Shown here: positions 29,200 to 38,954 of the stretch, one piece after another
How the letters are laid out: each line of letters opens with the position of its first letter
How positions within the stretch are numbered: position 1 is the stretch's first letter
DNA from: Ornithinibacillus contaminans
Lineage (GTDB): Bacteria; Bacillota; Bacilli; Bacillales; Amphibacillaceae
NCBI RefSeq assembly: GCF_001038425.2
Contig: NZ_LDPV02000021.1
Location: 1 to 64,000, forward strand
Length of the DNA stretch: 64,000 nt
Direction: 5' to 3'
Program-made: the position numbers and the translations under genes
Notes under the pieces: model-generated
Told to the model about the DNA's origin: nothing
Databases searched by the model: none
Seen by the model: the letters and a program-made list of their open reading frames with translations, nothing else

Positions 29200-29788
29200 G
29201 GCCAAGGAAATAGTCGAAGCGCATTTAACAAAAGCCCGATTTGAACATTCATTACGGGTTGCAGATACAGCCGTTGAACTTGCAAAAAAATATAATGTAT
29301 CTACGGAGCAAGCCGAATTAGCTGCGATTTTTCATGACTATTGTAAATACCGTTCATTAGAAGAAATGAAACGAATTATCATGACAAGCTATTTACCAAA
29401 AGATTTGTTGCAATATCACCATGAATTATGGCATGGCCCAGTTGCATCTATCCTAATCGAACAGGAATATGGGATTTATGATACTGAAATCCAATCGGCC
29501 ATTTATTATCACACGACTGGTAGAGCTCACATGAGTGATTTAGAACTTGTTCTGTTTGTGGCTGATTATATTGAACCAGGAAGAAGCTTCCCAGGGCTGG
29601 ATGACGTCCGGGAGATGGCAAAGACTAATCTTAGTAAAAGTGCATGGATGGTATCGCGTAATACTATTCAGTATTTAATGCAAAAGAAAAATCGTATTTA
29701 TCCAGATACATTTCATGCATATAATGATTTAACGAAGCATTTAGAAGGAGGAACTTTGATTGAGCAAAAACTCATTGGAAATACTTAA
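29186..29788 (+). CDS. yqeK: YqeK HD-domain hydrolase
   Basis: 200-residue HD-domain protein; metal ligands include H21, H50-D51 (FHDYCKY) and the later HELWHGP and VADYIEPGR. YqeK enzymes hydrolyse the alarmone Ap4A symmetrically. AAGGAG at 29170-29175 supports ATG 29186, within the nadD end; ATG 29177 is too close to it. It overlaps rsfS by 29 nt. Confidence 0.92.
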   Translation: MKINEAKEIVEAHLTKARFEHSLRVADTAVELAKKYNVSTEQAELAAIFHDYCKYRSLEEMKRIIMTSYLPKDLLQYHHELWHGPVASILIEQEYGIYDTEIQSAIYYHTTGRAHMSDLELVLFVADYIEPGRSFPGLDDVREMAKTNLSKSAWMVSRNTIQYLMQKKNRIYPDTFHAYNDLTKHLEGGTLIEQKLIGNT

Positions 29789-30116
29789 ACTAGCGGCTGA
29801 AGCATGTGATGACAAAAGAGCCGAAGATATTATCGCACTTGACTTAGGTGAGGTTTCCCTTGTGGCAGACTATTTCTTGATTTGTCATGGTAGTAATGAA
29901 CGACAAGTACAATCTATCGCTAGGGCTGTAAAAGACAAAATGGAAGAAAATGATATTCATGTAAAGCGACTTGAAGGATTTGATCAGGCAAGATGGGTAT
30001 TAGTTGATTTAGGGGATATCGTTTGCCATGTGTTTCATAAAGATGAACGTTCTTACTATAATTTAGAACGATTATGGGGAGATGCGTCACTAGTACCACT
30101 TGAGGTAGGCAATTAA
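29760..30116 (+). CDS. rsfS: Ribosomal silencing factor RsfS
   Basis: 118 residues of the Iojap/RsfS family: RAEDIIALDLGEVS near 19-32, ADYFLICHGSNERQVQSIA near 36-54, WVLVDLGDIVCHVFH near 79-93. It binds L14 on the 50S subunit and blocks subunit joining when nutrients are short. It starts at TTG 29760 with AGAAGGAGG upstream. Confidence 0.94.
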   Translation: MSKNSLEILKLAAEACDDKRAEDIIALDLGEVSLVADYFLICHGSNERQVQSIARAVKDKMEENDIHVKRLEGFDQARWVLVDLGDIVCHVFHKDERSYYNLERLWGDASLVPLEVGN

Positions 30117-30119
30117 TTT

Positions 30120-30881
30120 ATGGCATATCATCAAGTAATGGCGGAGTTGTACGATAAACTCATGGAAGATGCCCCTTATGATAAATGGGTTACCTTTACA
30201 GAAGCTGTACTAGAAAGCTATCAAGTTTCAGGCGCAAAGGTAGCTGACTTTGGCTGTGGAACAGGCGAAATCACGGTTCGTTTATCAGAAAATGGGTATG
30301 AAGTAACAGGGGTTGACTATTCCGCTGATATGTTAGCAATAGCGGAACAAAAAGGAACAGCTGCAAACCAAACTATTCGATGGATTCATCAGGATTTGAG
30401 AGAATTAGCTGGGATTTCACAAATGGATGTTGTGGTGAGCTATTGTGATGTGATGAATTATATTACAGCAAAAGAGGATGTACAGCAAGTCTTTAAAAAT
30501 GTAAATAAAGCATTGTCTGATAATGGCTTATTTATCTTCGATGTTCATTCCTTACATCATGTGGAGCAAGATTTAGTTGACCATACGTTTGCTGATGTGA
30601 CCGATGATAGCTCCTATATTTGGTTTTGCTATCCAGGGGAGTCGGAAGGTGAAATGTATCACGATCTCACATTCTATCATTTACAAAAGGATCACTATGT
30701 ACGATTTGATGAATCTCATCACCAAAGAACCTATTCAGTTGCTACATATAGGCAGTTATTAGAAAATAGTGGCTTCGAAATTTTAAAGATTTGTGGTGAT
30801 TTTTCGGTAGAAATGGCATTTTCAGAAGAAAATGCCGAAAGAATATTTTTTATAGCGCAAAAAAAGGACGAGATTAAGTAG
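30120..30881 (+). CDS. yqeM: Class I SAM-dependent methyltransferase YqeM
   Basis: 253 residues with SAM motif VADFGCGTGEIT near 40-51 and the acidic strand VTGVDYSADML near 61-71. Substrate is unknown. It starts 3 nt after rsfS, the last gene of the yqeG-yqeM run, and its stop codon lies in the loop of a strong terminator. Confidence 0.88.
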   Translation: MAYHQVMAELYDKLMEDAPYDKWVTFTEAVLESYQVSGAKVADFGCGTGEITVRLSENGYEVTGVDYSADMLAIAEQKGTAANQTIRWIHQDLRELAGISQMDVVVSYCDVMNYITAKEDVQQVFKNVNKALSDNGLFIFDVHSLHHVEQDLVDHTFADVTDDSSYIWFCYPGESEGEMYHDLTFYHLQKDHYVRFDESHHQRTYSVATYRQLLENSGFEILKICGDFSVEMAFSEENAERIFFIAQKKDEIK

Positions 30882-30900
30882 TTTCTCGTCCTTTTTGTTT
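30861..30900 (+). terminator. Terminator after yqeM
   Basis: Perfect 13-bp stem, 30861-30873 with 30884-30896, ending in TTTTTGTTTTTT. It separates the ribosome/NAD cluster from the comE operon. Confidence 0.93.
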
Positions 30901-30977
30901 TTTGCATCATAGGGAAAGGTTTTGTATGATGACTACATCATGTGGTTAATATGAAACGAATTGGGAAGTGATCTACG

Positions 30978-31568
30978 TTGCTACAATTAATCCGTAAACA
31001 ACTGGTATTCCTTCTTGTTGGAATTGGTGTTCTGATTACGATTATTGTTGTCTTTTCGATGCCGGATGCGTCTACTTCCGAGCTTACCCCGATTGCACCA
31101 GTTGAGCCAGCTAACCAGGAAGATGAACAAGCGGAACAAGCGGAAACAACTAGTGAAATTTTAGTAGATATAAAAGGGGCGGTTCTAGCACCAGGCGTGT
31201 ATCAATTAGAAATGAATAGTAGGGTGCAGGATGCAATAGAAAAGGCTGGTGGATTTACAGAAGTAGCTGATCAGACAGTAATAAATCTTGCACAAAAAGT
31301 ATTTGATGAAATGGTCCTCATGGTGCCAGAAAAAGGCGAGACGGTGCAAAATAGTGCTGGAGATGCTCAACATGCAAAAGTAAGAATTAACTATGCGACC
31401 GAGGAAGAAATACAACAACTAACAGGAATAGGACCAGCAAAAGCAAAAGCCATCATTGAACATCGTGAAACATACGGAACGTTTAGTAAGCTAGAGGACT
31501 TACTAGAGATTTCTGGGATTGGGGAGAAAACACTAGAAATCATTCAAGAGGAGATACAAATTCCGTAG
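30978..31568 (+). CDS. comEA: Competence DNA-binding protein ComEA
   Basis: 196 residues: N-terminal membrane helix (about 8-28), a short linker, an SLBB domain (ILVDIKGAVLAPGVYQL near 55-71), and the C-terminal helix-hairpin-helix pair (INYATEEEIQQLTGIGPAKAKAIIEHR near 136-162; LEISGIGEKTL near 177). It holds transforming DNA at the outer membrane face and hands it to ComEC. The start is TTG 30978 with GGGAAGTG upstream. First gene of comEA-comEB-comEC. Confidence 0.95.
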   Translation: MLQLIRKQLVFLLVGIGVLITIIVVFSMPDASTSELTPIAPVEPANQEDEQAEQAETTSEILVDIKGAVLAPGVYQLEMNSRVQDAIEKAGGFTEVADQTVINLAQKVFDEMVLMVPEKGETVQNSAGDAQHAKVRINYATEEEIQQLTGIGPAKAKAIIEHRETYGTFSKLEDLLEISGIGEKTLEIIQEEIQIP

Positions 31569-31632
31569 TTGTTTGACGATACTAATAGTAGAGCGGTAAA
31601 CTAGAAACGACAATAGGGGAGGAATGACGCGT

Positions 31633-32196
31633 ATGGAAAGAATTTCATGGAATCAATATTTTATGGCGCAAAGTCAATTGTTAGCACTTCGAAGTACCTG
31701 TACCAGACTGATGGTAGGTGCGACAATTGTTCGTGATAAACGAATTATAGCGGGTGGTTATAATGGAAGTGTTTCAGGTGATGTTCATTGTGTAGATGAG
31801 GGCTGTTATGTGATAGATGGCCATTGTGTACGAACGGTCCACGCAGAAGCAAATGCACTCCTACAATGCGCTAAATTCGGTGTTCCAACGGAAAATGCCG
31901 ATGTATATGTAACGCATTTTCCATGCTTACAATGTACCAAACAATTAATTCAAAGTGGAATTCGAACCGTCTATTATGCCGAGGATTATAAAAATCATCC
32001 ATATGCACTTCAATTGTTCAAAGAAGCAGGGGTTCAAACACAGAAGGTTGAATTAGATTACTTAGCCCTTGATATGAAATTTAAAGAGAAGAACGACTTC
32101 GTTACGAAGCTACTTGCGTTAGTTGACACAGAAGCGGTCGATCAAACCGAACTAGCATCCTTAAGGGATGAAGCAAATGAATTATTTCAGCGATAG
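31633..32196 (+). CDS. comEB: ComE operon protein 2, dCMP deaminase family
   Basis: 187 residues: cytidine/deoxycytidylate deaminase fold with zinc ligands in HAE (70-72) and PCLQC (C98, C101). The N-terminus MERISWNQYFMAQSQ is nearly that of B. subtilis ComEB. GGGGAGG at 31616-31622 selects ATG 31633 over ATG 31624. The enzyme is dispensable for transformation in B. subtilis despite its operon place. Confidence 0.94.
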   Translation: MERISWNQYFMAQSQLLALRSTCTRLMVGATIVRDKRIIAGGYNGSVSGDVHCVDEGCYVIDGHCVRTVHAEANALLQCAKFGVPTENADVYVTHFPCLQCTKQLIQSGIRTVYYAEDYKNHPYALQLFKEAGVQTQKVELDYLALDMKFKEKNDFVTKLLALVDTEAVDQTELASLRDEANELFQR

Positions 32197-32217
32197 TGCT
32201 ACAATGGTGCGGTTTCC

Positions 32218-34497
32218 ATGAAAGGGTACTGGTATGTTGCTGATATTGCTGCTTTGGCAAGTATCTTTGTAAAGATGTTTGATAATTTATTGTTTGGGTT
32301 TGGATTACTTATTTGGTTTGTGGTCTTATATAAGACCAATCGGTTAGGGAAACTACCAATCGTAATTTCCCTAACCTGCTTCTTATTTTTCTCCTATTAT
32401 ATCCCTTCCATCTCTACTCCTAATACCATTGAAGAAAGCCAAGAAATGACCGTCACCGGCAAAATTAGCAGTCCAGTTTCTACCACGGATGCTGTTCTCC
32501 AATTTAGGATTCGGGATGAACAATCCAACCAATTACTTCAAGCCACCTTATTTAATCCGCCAGTAAATAAAAAGGAAATTTCTACAATTAAGTATGGTGC
32601 GATATGTCAACTTAATGGAGAAGTAGGACAGCCTGAGGGTGCCCGAAATCCGGGGCAATTCGACTTTCAGCACTATTTAGCCTCCAGTGGTGTTCACTAC
32701 GAACTAGTGCTAGATTCGCTAGCGGATGTAAGTTGTACAGGCGCCTCCAAGCTGTCCGTGTTATATTCCCTGCGTGAAAAGCTTATGACATATGTTTCTA
32801 CCCATTATAGTGATTCAACTAGCTCATGGTTGAATGCGCTTGTACTTGGTGATGACGGTGGAATCCCAATAGATACAGAGGAGCTATTCCAACGCTGGGG
32901 TCTTTCCCATTTACTCGCGATTTCCGGTCTACATATTGGTTTAGTGGTAGGGTTCGTGTACTTTATTTTTTTAAGGATGGGCGTAGTTACGAGAGAAAAG
33001 TCGATGTGGATTATGATGGTTTTTTTGCCAATTTATGCTGTTTTAGCCGGTGGTGAACCGTCTATTTGGCGAGCGAGCTTAATGGTGCTTCTTGTAATTT
33101 GTGTGCAGAAACTAAAGCTAACGATTTCAATAACCGATGTCATTAGTATTATATTTCTTTGCCTGCTAGTAGTGGATGGTTACATCATCTATCATGTCGG
33201 CTTTCAACTATCCTTTTTAGTTTCATTTGGTATTATATTATCCAGAAAGTGGCTATCAAATAGTACATCACCATTTATTACCTTATTGAAATTAAGTTTT
33301 GTTGCGCAGCTTGTGATTATCCCGTTACAAATACTCTATTTTTATAATTTTAATCCACTATCAATAATTCTCAATATCATTGTTGTACCATATTTTTCGT
33401 TTTTTGTTATTCCTTTAATGTTTATCCTTTTATTTCTATCACCAATCCCATTTGTATCATCCATTTTAGATCAATTCTTTTCCTGGATTCATGAACTGTT
33501 ATTTCTACGGCTATTGGACGTTATTGATCAGACAAGCTATTTTCCGTTCATTACGGGTATTTTTCCTGGAATAGTAATTGTTTTTTATTATGTAGTTTTA
33601 CTTCTATTTATGTATTCGTTACAGCGAGAGCGTGTGGTGCGTGCTGTACAATATGGGGTTATGCAAGTACTTGTAATCGTATTTTTAGTGATTCGACCCT
33701 ATTTTTCACCTGTCGGCACGGTTACAATGCTTGATATTGGGCAGGGGGATTCCTTTGTTATGGAATTACCTTATCGGAAAGGGACTATCTTGGTAGATGC
33801 TGGGGCATCTTTTTCGTTCGAAGATATGGAGCCAAAGGAAACGAACTACACGCAAATTATTAAGCCGTATCTTCAGTATCGTGGCATTTCGAAAATTGAT
33901 GCGATTTTTGTTAGTCATGAGGATATTGATCATGTAGGTAGTGTGAATTTCATTACGGAAGACTTTGAGGTCGACAAAATTATTATTAGTTCTTATTATT
34001 CCCTTGATCCAGAGACAGTAGTGTATTGGCGTGAAAAGGGAATTGAGGTGATTCGTGTCAACCAAGGTGACGAGCTATTGTTAGGAGACTACAGGTTTAC
34101 CATTCGATCACCAGGGGTAGATAGAAATGGAACAAATGAAAATTCGTTAGTATTTGATGTTAGACTTGGGAAGCAAAATTGGTTATTCAGTGGTGATATT
34201 GATAAAGAAGCGGAACTAGCTATTTTAAATCGCTATCCGAATATCAATATTGATATTTTAAAGGTTGCTCATCATGGTAGTAACACTTCAAGTGATCCTC
34301 AGTTTTTGAAATCAATCCAACCTTCGTATGCTTTAATTTCAGTCGGTAAAGGAAATTCCTATGGACATCCGACAAAGGAAGTCATTGACCTACTTGCCGA
34401 GGAAGGAATTATCGTGCTCCGAACAGATCAACATGGTGCGATTCAATATCGTTTTACGGATGATGGTGCCGGAACATTTTATCGTTTTTTACCATAG
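32218..34497 (+). CDS. comEC: DNA uptake channel ComEC/Rec2
   Basis: 759 residues: N-terminal membrane segment, an OB-like DUF4131 region (about 75-180), the Competence domain with about eight helices (LLAISGLHIGLVVG near 231), and a C-terminal metallo-beta-lactamase-like domain (SHEDIDHVGS near 565, VAHHGSNTSS near 682). It carries single-stranded DNA into the cytoplasm. The start lacks a good ribosome site, so a slightly different start is possible. The gene is intact. Confidence 0.94.
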   Translation: MKGYWYVADIAALASIFVKMFDNLLFGFGLLIWFVVLYKTNRLGKLPIVISLTCFLFFSYYIPSISTPNTIEESQEMTVTGKISSPVSTTDAVLQFRIRDEQSNQLLQATLFNPPVNKKEISTIKYGAICQLNGEVGQPEGARNPGQFDFQHYLASSGVHYELVLDSLADVSCTGASKLSVLYSLREKLMTYVSTHYSDSTSSWLNALVLGDDGGIPIDTEELFQRWGLSHLLAISGLHIGLVVGFVYFIFLRMGVVTREKSMWIMMVFLPIYAVLAGGEPSIWRASLMVLLVICVQKLKLTISITDVISIIFLCLLVVDGYIIYHVGFQLSFLVSFGIILSRKWLSNSTSPFITLLKLSFVAQLVIIPLQILYFYNFNPLSIILNIIVVPYFSFFVIPLMFILLFLSPIPFVSSILDQFFSWIHELLFLRLLDVIDQTSYFPFITGIFPGIVIVFYYVVLLLFMYSLQRERVVRAVQYGVMQVLVIVFLVIRPYFSPVGTVTMLDIGQGDSFVMELPYRKGTILVDAGASFSFEDMEPKETNYTQIIKPYLQYRGISKIDAIFVSHEDIDHVGSVNFITEDFEVDKIIISSYYSLDPETVVYWREKGIEVIRVNQGDELLLGDYRFTIRSPGVDRNGTNENSLVFDVRLGKQNWLFSGDIDKEAELAILNRYPNINIDILKVAHHGSNTSSDPQFLKSIQPSYALISVGKGNSYGHPTKEVIDLLAEEGIIVLRTDQHGAIQYRFTDDGAGTFYRFLP

Positions 34498-34522
34498 GAT
34501 AGGAATAGAAATTAGACAAAAA

Positions 34523-34562
34523 AACAAGAAGAGACAGGTACTAAAACCAGTCTCTTCTTGTT
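34523..34562. terminator. Bidirectional terminator between comEC and yqzM
   Basis: Perfect 13-bp stem, 34523-34535 with 34550-34562. It has an A-run before and T-rich bases in the right arm, lying between the convergent ends of comEC and yqzM. Confidence 0.85.
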
Positions 34563-34583
34563 ACGGTTTACGTTTCATATGTA

Positions 34584-34718
34584 TTAAGAACCAACGACAC
34601 TAATAATAACACCAATCACAAAAATTAGAAGGAAGAAAATTAAAGAAAACGAAAATCCTTTAATTGAATCAACTACATCGTTATTTTTGGATTGTGGATC
34701 CTGTTCAAATTCATTCAT
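34584..34718 (-). CDS. yqzM: YqzM family small membrane protein
   Basis: 44 residues: a short polar N-terminus (MNEFEQDPQSKNNDVVDS) followed by one membrane helix (about 22-43) rich in Phe/Ile/Leu and ending in VVGS. It matches the YqzM family found beside comEC/holA in bacilli; function is unknown. AGGAGGG lies 6 nt before the ATG. It is convergent with comEC. Confidence 0.88.
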   Translation of the reverse strand: MNEFEQDPQSKNNDVVDSIKGFSFSLIFFLLIFVIGVIISVVGS

Positions 34719-34775
34719 CGCTAACCCTCCTATTTCACCTAATAGTATAAATTATTTACATAAAAAAATCTACAT

Positions 34776-34804
34776 TTGACAAGAAAAAGTCGCAATTTTA
34801 TGCA
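34776..34804 (+). promoter_or_regulatory. Candidate promoter for holA
   Basis: TTGACA (34776-34781) with TATGCA (34799-34804) at 17 nt. The -35 is perfect and the -10 weak. It would give a leader of about 230 nt before holA. Confidence 0.4.
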
Positions 34805-34925
34805 TCCCCAAAATTAGAAAGAGTTAACAACTATACTTTTTACAAGAAAGGTCATGCTAAAAAGGAAAGAAAAACATCGTTTATCAGTTGTTTCTAGGGC
34901 AACATGATAGACGTTCATATAGATA

Positions 34926-34980
34926 GGGAGGGGAATTCCGTTGGAGCTAACCTTTTTACGAATTTCCCTCTCAGGTTTTT
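34926..34980 (+). other. Terminator-like hairpin in the holA leader
   Basis: GGGAGGGGAATTC (34926-34938) pairs with GAATTTCCCTCTC (34960-34972) with two G-U pairs; AGG and five Ts follow. The 5' arm also looks like a ribosome site before an in-frame TTG at 34941. It could be a terminator for upstream transcription or an attenuator for holA. The rest of 34740-35039 shows no gene. Confidence 0.5.
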
Positions 34981-35039
34981 CTTGCTATTCACAAGTAGAG
35001 CCTTTACCATTATGTATATATCAAAATGGAGTGAATAGC

Positions 35040-36053
35040 ATGACGTATCGTGAAGCTGTGAAGCAAATAAAAAAGAAAAATATACCTGAAGTTATTTTAT
35101 TATATGGAACAGAGCATTATTTTATCCAACAAATCAAGGATATGGTGATCAAGGGTATTCTTTCGGAAGATGAAAATTTATCTACATACGATTTAACAGA
35201 GACCTCTATCCAAGAAGTTATTGCCGATGTGGAGACATACCCATTTTTTGGAGACCGTAAGCTAGTGGTCGCTACAAATGCAACGTTTTTAAAAGCAAAG
35301 CCCGATAAATTACCATTTGAGCATCAATTAAGTGTATTAGAGCAATATGTGGAGCACCCGGTAGATTATTCGATATTGGTGTTAATTGCACCTTATGAAA
35401 AAATCGATGAACGAAAAAAAGTAAGTAAGCAATTAAAACAACGGGCATTAGTTGCAGAGTGCAATCCAGTAAAAGAATATGAATTAACGAATTGGATTAA
35501 GGATTTAGCCAATCAATTACACATTTCAATCGCTGATGATGCCTTTCAAATATTTGAGAATGAATTGTCAACAGACTTGAATATGATTGAGAATGAATTA
35601 AAAAAAATCGCACTGTATACTGGTGAGGGTGGGACGATCACAAAAGAAATTGCAGAAGAATTAATTTCTCACACCATCAATAATACGGGGATACGACTAG
35701 TTGATGCCGTAATTGAAGGGAATTTACCTAAAGCGATTACGATTTATAAGGATTTAGAAAAAATGAAGGAAGAACCTATCGCTTTAATTGGATTATTAGC
35801 CTTTCAGTTTCGGATGATTCTTCGTGTGAAATTGTTAAAGCAAAAAGGCTATAGCTCTGGTCAAATGCAGAAGCAACTGGGAGCGCATCCGTATGTGATT
35901 AAAGTAGCACTAAGTCGTGAAGCGAAGTTTTCGGTACAGCGTTTAGAAGCAATCATGAATAAACTAGCTGAAACAGATGCAGTGATGAAGCAAGGAAGAA
36001 TGGAAAAGGAATTAGCTTTCGAACTGTTATTATATTCATTGATACGAAATTAA
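35040..36053 (+). CDS. holA: DNA polymerase III delta subunit
   Basis: 337 residues of the HolA/YqeN family: PEVILLYGTEHYFIQQIKD near 16-34, then the clamp-loader collar region (AITIYKDLEKMKEEPIALIGLLAFQFRMILR near 235-265). It opens the sliding clamp during loading. GGAGTG 8 nt upstream and the family N-terminus favour ATG 35040; an in-frame TTG at 34941 would add 33 residues unlike homologues. Confidence 0.93.
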   Translation: MTYREAVKQIKKKNIPEVILLYGTEHYFIQQIKDMVIKGILSEDENLSTYDLTETSIQEVIADVETYPFFGDRKLVVATNATFLKAKPDKLPFEHQLSVLEQYVEHPVDYSILVLIAPYEKIDERKKVSKQLKQRALVAECNPVKEYELTNWIKDLANQLHISIADDAFQIFENELSTDLNMIENELKKIALYTGEGGTITKEIAEELISHTINNTGIRLVDAVIEGNLPKAITIYKDLEKMKEEPIALIGLLAFQFRMILRVKLLKQKGYSSGQMQKQLGAHPYVIKVALSREAKFSVQRLEAIMNKLAETDAVMKQGRMEKELAFELLLYSLIRN

Positions 36054-36086
36054 AAAAACGATCCTAATTTATTGGGATCGTTTTTT
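36053..36086. terminator. Bidirectional terminator between holA and rpsT
   Basis: AAAAAACGATCC (36053-36064) pairs perfectly with GGATCGTTTTTT (36075-36086), giving U-tracts on both strands between convergent genes. Confidence 0.93.
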
Positions 36087-36090
36087 ATGT

Positions 36091-36357
36091 TTATGCTCCA
36101 AGTCCGTTAACTTTTTTCGTTAAACGAGCTTTTTGACGGTCACCAGTGTTTTTATGGATAAGTCCTTTTTGCACTGCTTTGTCAATTTTTTTAATGGTAG
36201 CTAGTAATGCAGTTTTTGCATTCGCAGCATCATTTGCTTCAACAAATTTTTCTACAAGCTTTATTTGTGAACGCATTTCAGATTTGTTTGCTTGGTTTTG
36301 AGTACGTTTTTTATTGTTTACCTCAACACGTTTAATTGCGGATTTAATGTTAGCCAT
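36091..36357 (-). CDS. rpsT: 30S ribosomal protein S20
   Basis: 88-residue basic protein: ANIKSAIKRVEVNNKKRTQNQANKS-type N-terminus, and GLIHKNTGDRQKARLTKKVN near 65-84, the S20 C-terminal signature. Binds 16S rRNA early in 30S assembly. AGGAGG precedes the ATG. Opposite in strand to holA and gpr, as in B. subtilis. Confidence 0.97.
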   Translation of the reverse strand: MANIKSAIKRVEVNNKKRTQNQANKSEMRSQIKLVEKFVEANDAANAKTALLATIKKIDKAVQKGLIHKNTGDRQKARLTKKVNGLGA

Positions 36358-36556
36358 TGTGATATTTCACCTCCTAAAAAAACTCAGACGTTCATTACAT
36401 TGAACAAGAGACATTTTACCAAAGTTGGAGCTTGTTTTCAATAACAATCTATTTATCCATTCATAATTCGTATGATTTTAAGAAAAAAGTGAACGCTAAT
36501 TTTATAGCATTTTATCTACTATTTTAAGACTTTTTCGATGGAAGGAAGCGATCATA

Positions 36557-37654
36557 ATGGATAATCAAACAGATAAATTTCAGGCTCGTACAGATTTGGC
36601 TGTAGAAGCAAAGGATATGTATGTGGAGAAGGAAACGCCAGAAGAAGATCAAATTAAAGGGGTACAGCTAAAGGATCGAGAAGAAAATGGAATTAAAATT
36701 TCGTATGTAGAAATTGATTCAGAAGGGGCGGAATTGCTTGGAAAAAAACCTGGCTCCTATGTAACGATATATGCAGACGGTGTAAAAAAACAGGATACGA
36801 AGCGGCAGGAGGATGCGGCAAAGATTCTTGCTCGAGAACTAGAGCAATTGTTAGTGAAAAATAATATTCCCAAGGACGGCACCGGTCTCATTGTTGGGTT
36901 AGGGAATTGGAACGTCACGCCAGATGCACTTGGACCGATGACCGTTGAAAAAATTTTGGTTACGAGTCATTTATTTAAACTGGAGCATCAATCTGTTTCG
37001 GAGGGATATCGACCAGTTGGTGCGGTTACCCCTGGAGTAATGGGTGTGACTGGAATTGAAACGAGTAATATTATTTTTGGGATAGTAGAAAAGTTTCAGC
37101 CTGATTTTGTCATAGCGATTGATGCATTAGCCTCACGCTCCATTGAGCGTGTGAATGAGACAATCCAGCTCTCAGACTCTGGGATACATCCAGGTTCAGG
37201 TGTTGGAAACAAGCGTAAAGAGCTAAGCCAGACAACACTTGGTGTTCCAGTGTTAGCAATTGGCGTTCCAACTGTAGTGGATGCGGTCACGATTACGAGT
37301 GATACCATTGATTTTCTCCTAAAGCATTTCGGACGGGAATTTAGGGAGAAGGATCGCCCATCAAAGGCATTAGCACCAGCAAGCATGTCCTTTGGTGGCA
37401 AAAAGTTTACAGAAGAGGACTTACCAGATGAAGAAAAACGCCAAACATTTATGGGTATCGTAGGTAATCTACCTGAAGATGAGAAGCGTAAATTAATTGC
37501 AGAGGTTTTGACCCCGATTGGCCATAATTTAATGGTTACCCCGAAAGAAGTAGACGGTTTTATGATTGATATGTCTCACTTATTAGCAAATGGAATTAAT
37601 GCTGCATTACATGAGGCTGTTGATGTTGATAACTTTGCATCGTATTCACGGTAG
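36557..37654 (+). CDS. gpr: Germination protease GPR
   Basis: 365 residues of peptidase family A25. The N-terminal RTDLAVEA (11-18) follows a short pro-region removed in the forespore; [14 protein letters not shown] (near 114) and AIDALASRS (near 192) are family signatures. GPR degrades small acid-soluble spore proteins at germination. GGAAGGAAG-type ribosome site. A possible sigma-F/G promoter is TGAACG (36490-36495) with TCTACTA (36515-36521), but its 19-nt spacer is long. Confidence 0.96.
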   Translation: MDNQTDKFQARTDLAVEAKDMYVEKETPEEDQIKGVQLKDREENGIKISYVEIDSEGAELLGKKPGSYVTIYADGVKKQDTKRQEDAAKILARELEQLLVKNNIPKDGTGLIVGLGNWNVTPDALGPMTVEKILVTSHLFKLEHQSVSEGYRPVGAVTPGVMGVTGIETSNIIFGIVEKFQPDFVIAIDALASRSIERVNETIQLSDSGIHPGSGVGNKRKELSQTTLGVPVLAIGVPTVVDAVTITSDTIDFLLKHFGREFREKDRPSKALAPASMSFGGKKFTEEDLPDEEKRQTFMGIVGNLPEDEKRKLIAEVLTPIGHNLMVTPKEVDGFMIDMSHLLANGINAALHEAVDVDNFASYSR

Positions 37655-37770
37655 AACGGGCTTGTATGCATAACTCTATTAAATCTTGTTAATTATGAGA
37701 GTATTGGTTCTACCTTTTTATGTTTCGTCATAGATTTTACTATAGACAAACTTAAAAAGGGTGAACAAGC

Positions 37771-38940
37771 ATGCTACGAAGGAATGGAGTTACACCTAAA
37801 TCACCATTCTATTTAATAGTTCAAAAAAGTTTTATCTATATGGTAATCATAACGCTTTTGTTTGGATTAATCGGTTTCTTTACAACAATCTCTCCGACAC
37901 TTCGGATTTCTTCCCATACCATCACTAATTGGACAAGTGGTATGGAAGGAACTAGCTTTGTTTATCTGTTAGGGATGGAAAACAGGGCGTTTTACGAAGG
38001 ATTACCAGAGGATACCGAATTGCCAGGACTAAGTGCTTCCTTGTTGCAGATTGCAACGAGTATTAAACCGAATGATCCAAGAAGCTTACTCGGTAATGAA
38101 TTACCAGGATTTTCGATATATGATAGTGAAATATTTATTGCTGGTGAAGGAACGAACTACACGAATCTCCCTGTAGAATCTACCCCACCATTAGAGGATG
38201 TATTACGTGATCGAGATGCGATAATCGATGAAGATCCAGAAGAAGATAATTCGGAAGAACCAGATGATAATGGACCGACAACAGGGGAAAAGAATGTCGT
38301 ATACATTTACAATACACATAATTATGAGTCCTTTCTACCGCATTTACCAGGGGTCACGAATCCAGATTTAGCTCAGCATAATGAAGTGAATGTCACGATG
38401 GTTAGTGATCGACTGGCCAAAACATTACGAAACAACGGGATTGGAACAGTTGTTAGTGATGCAGACACAATGAAAATATTAGATGAGCAAAGCTTGGATT
38501 ATACACAATCTTATGCGGCAATAAGAGACAGTGTGGAAGAAGCTTTTGCAACGAATAAAGATATACAGTATGTCTTTGATATTCACCGGGATTCGTTAGG
38601 GAGAAAAGAAACAACTAAAGAAATAGACGGGGTTTCATATGCAAAAGTGGCTTTCGTCATTGGTGGAGAGTATGAAGGATATGAAAAGAACCTAGAATTG
38701 GCTACTAAACTACATTATATCATGGAAGAAAAATATCCAGGTTTAAGTAGAGGGGTATTACCACCAAAAAAAGGACCGGGAACAAATGGTGTTTTCAACC
38801 AAGATTTACATGATAATGCTGTTCTAATTGAAATTGGTGGCGTGGATAATAATTTCGATGAATTATATCGGTCAGCAGATGCGTTAGCAGAGGTATTTAG
38901 TGAATTTTATTGGGAAGCCGAAAAGGTCAATGCGGACTAA
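37771..38940 (+). CDS. spoIIP: Stage II sporulation protein P
   Basis: 389 residues: membrane anchor at about 20-45, an acidic linker (about 150-172), and an amidase_3-like catalytic domain with YIYNTHNYESF near 181-191 (His and Glu metal ligands) and DIHRDS near 271-276. With SpoIID and SpoIIM it degrades septal peptidoglycan during engulfment. AAAGGGTG precedes the ATG. It follows gpr as in B. subtilis. Confidence 0.95.
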   Translation: MLRRNGVTPKSPFYLIVQKSFIYMVIITLLFGLIGFFTTISPTLRISSHTITNWTSGMEGTSFVYLLGMENRAFYEGLPEDTELPGLSASLLQIATSIKPNDPRSLLGNELPGFSIYDSEIFIAGEGTNYTNLPVESTPPLEDVLRDRDAIIDEDPEEDNSEEPDDNGPTTGEKNVVYIYNTHNYESFLPHLPGVTNPDLAQHNEVNVTMVSDRLAKTLRNNGIGTVVSDADTMKILDEQSLDYTQSYAAIRDSVEEAFATNKDIQYVFDIHRDSLGRKETTKEIDGVSYAKVAFVIGGEYEGYEKNLELATKLHYIMEEKYPGLSRGVLPPKKGPGTNGVFNQDLHDNAVLIEIGGVDNNFDELYRSADALAEVFSEFYWEAEKVNAD

Positions 38941-38954
38941 AGGAGGGTTCAGTT

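Noticed and set aside
34941-35039. N-terminal extension of HolA from TTG 34941
   Set aside because: The 33 added residues do not resemble HolA, and a good ribosome site precedes ATG 35040; the upstream site is part of a hairpin.
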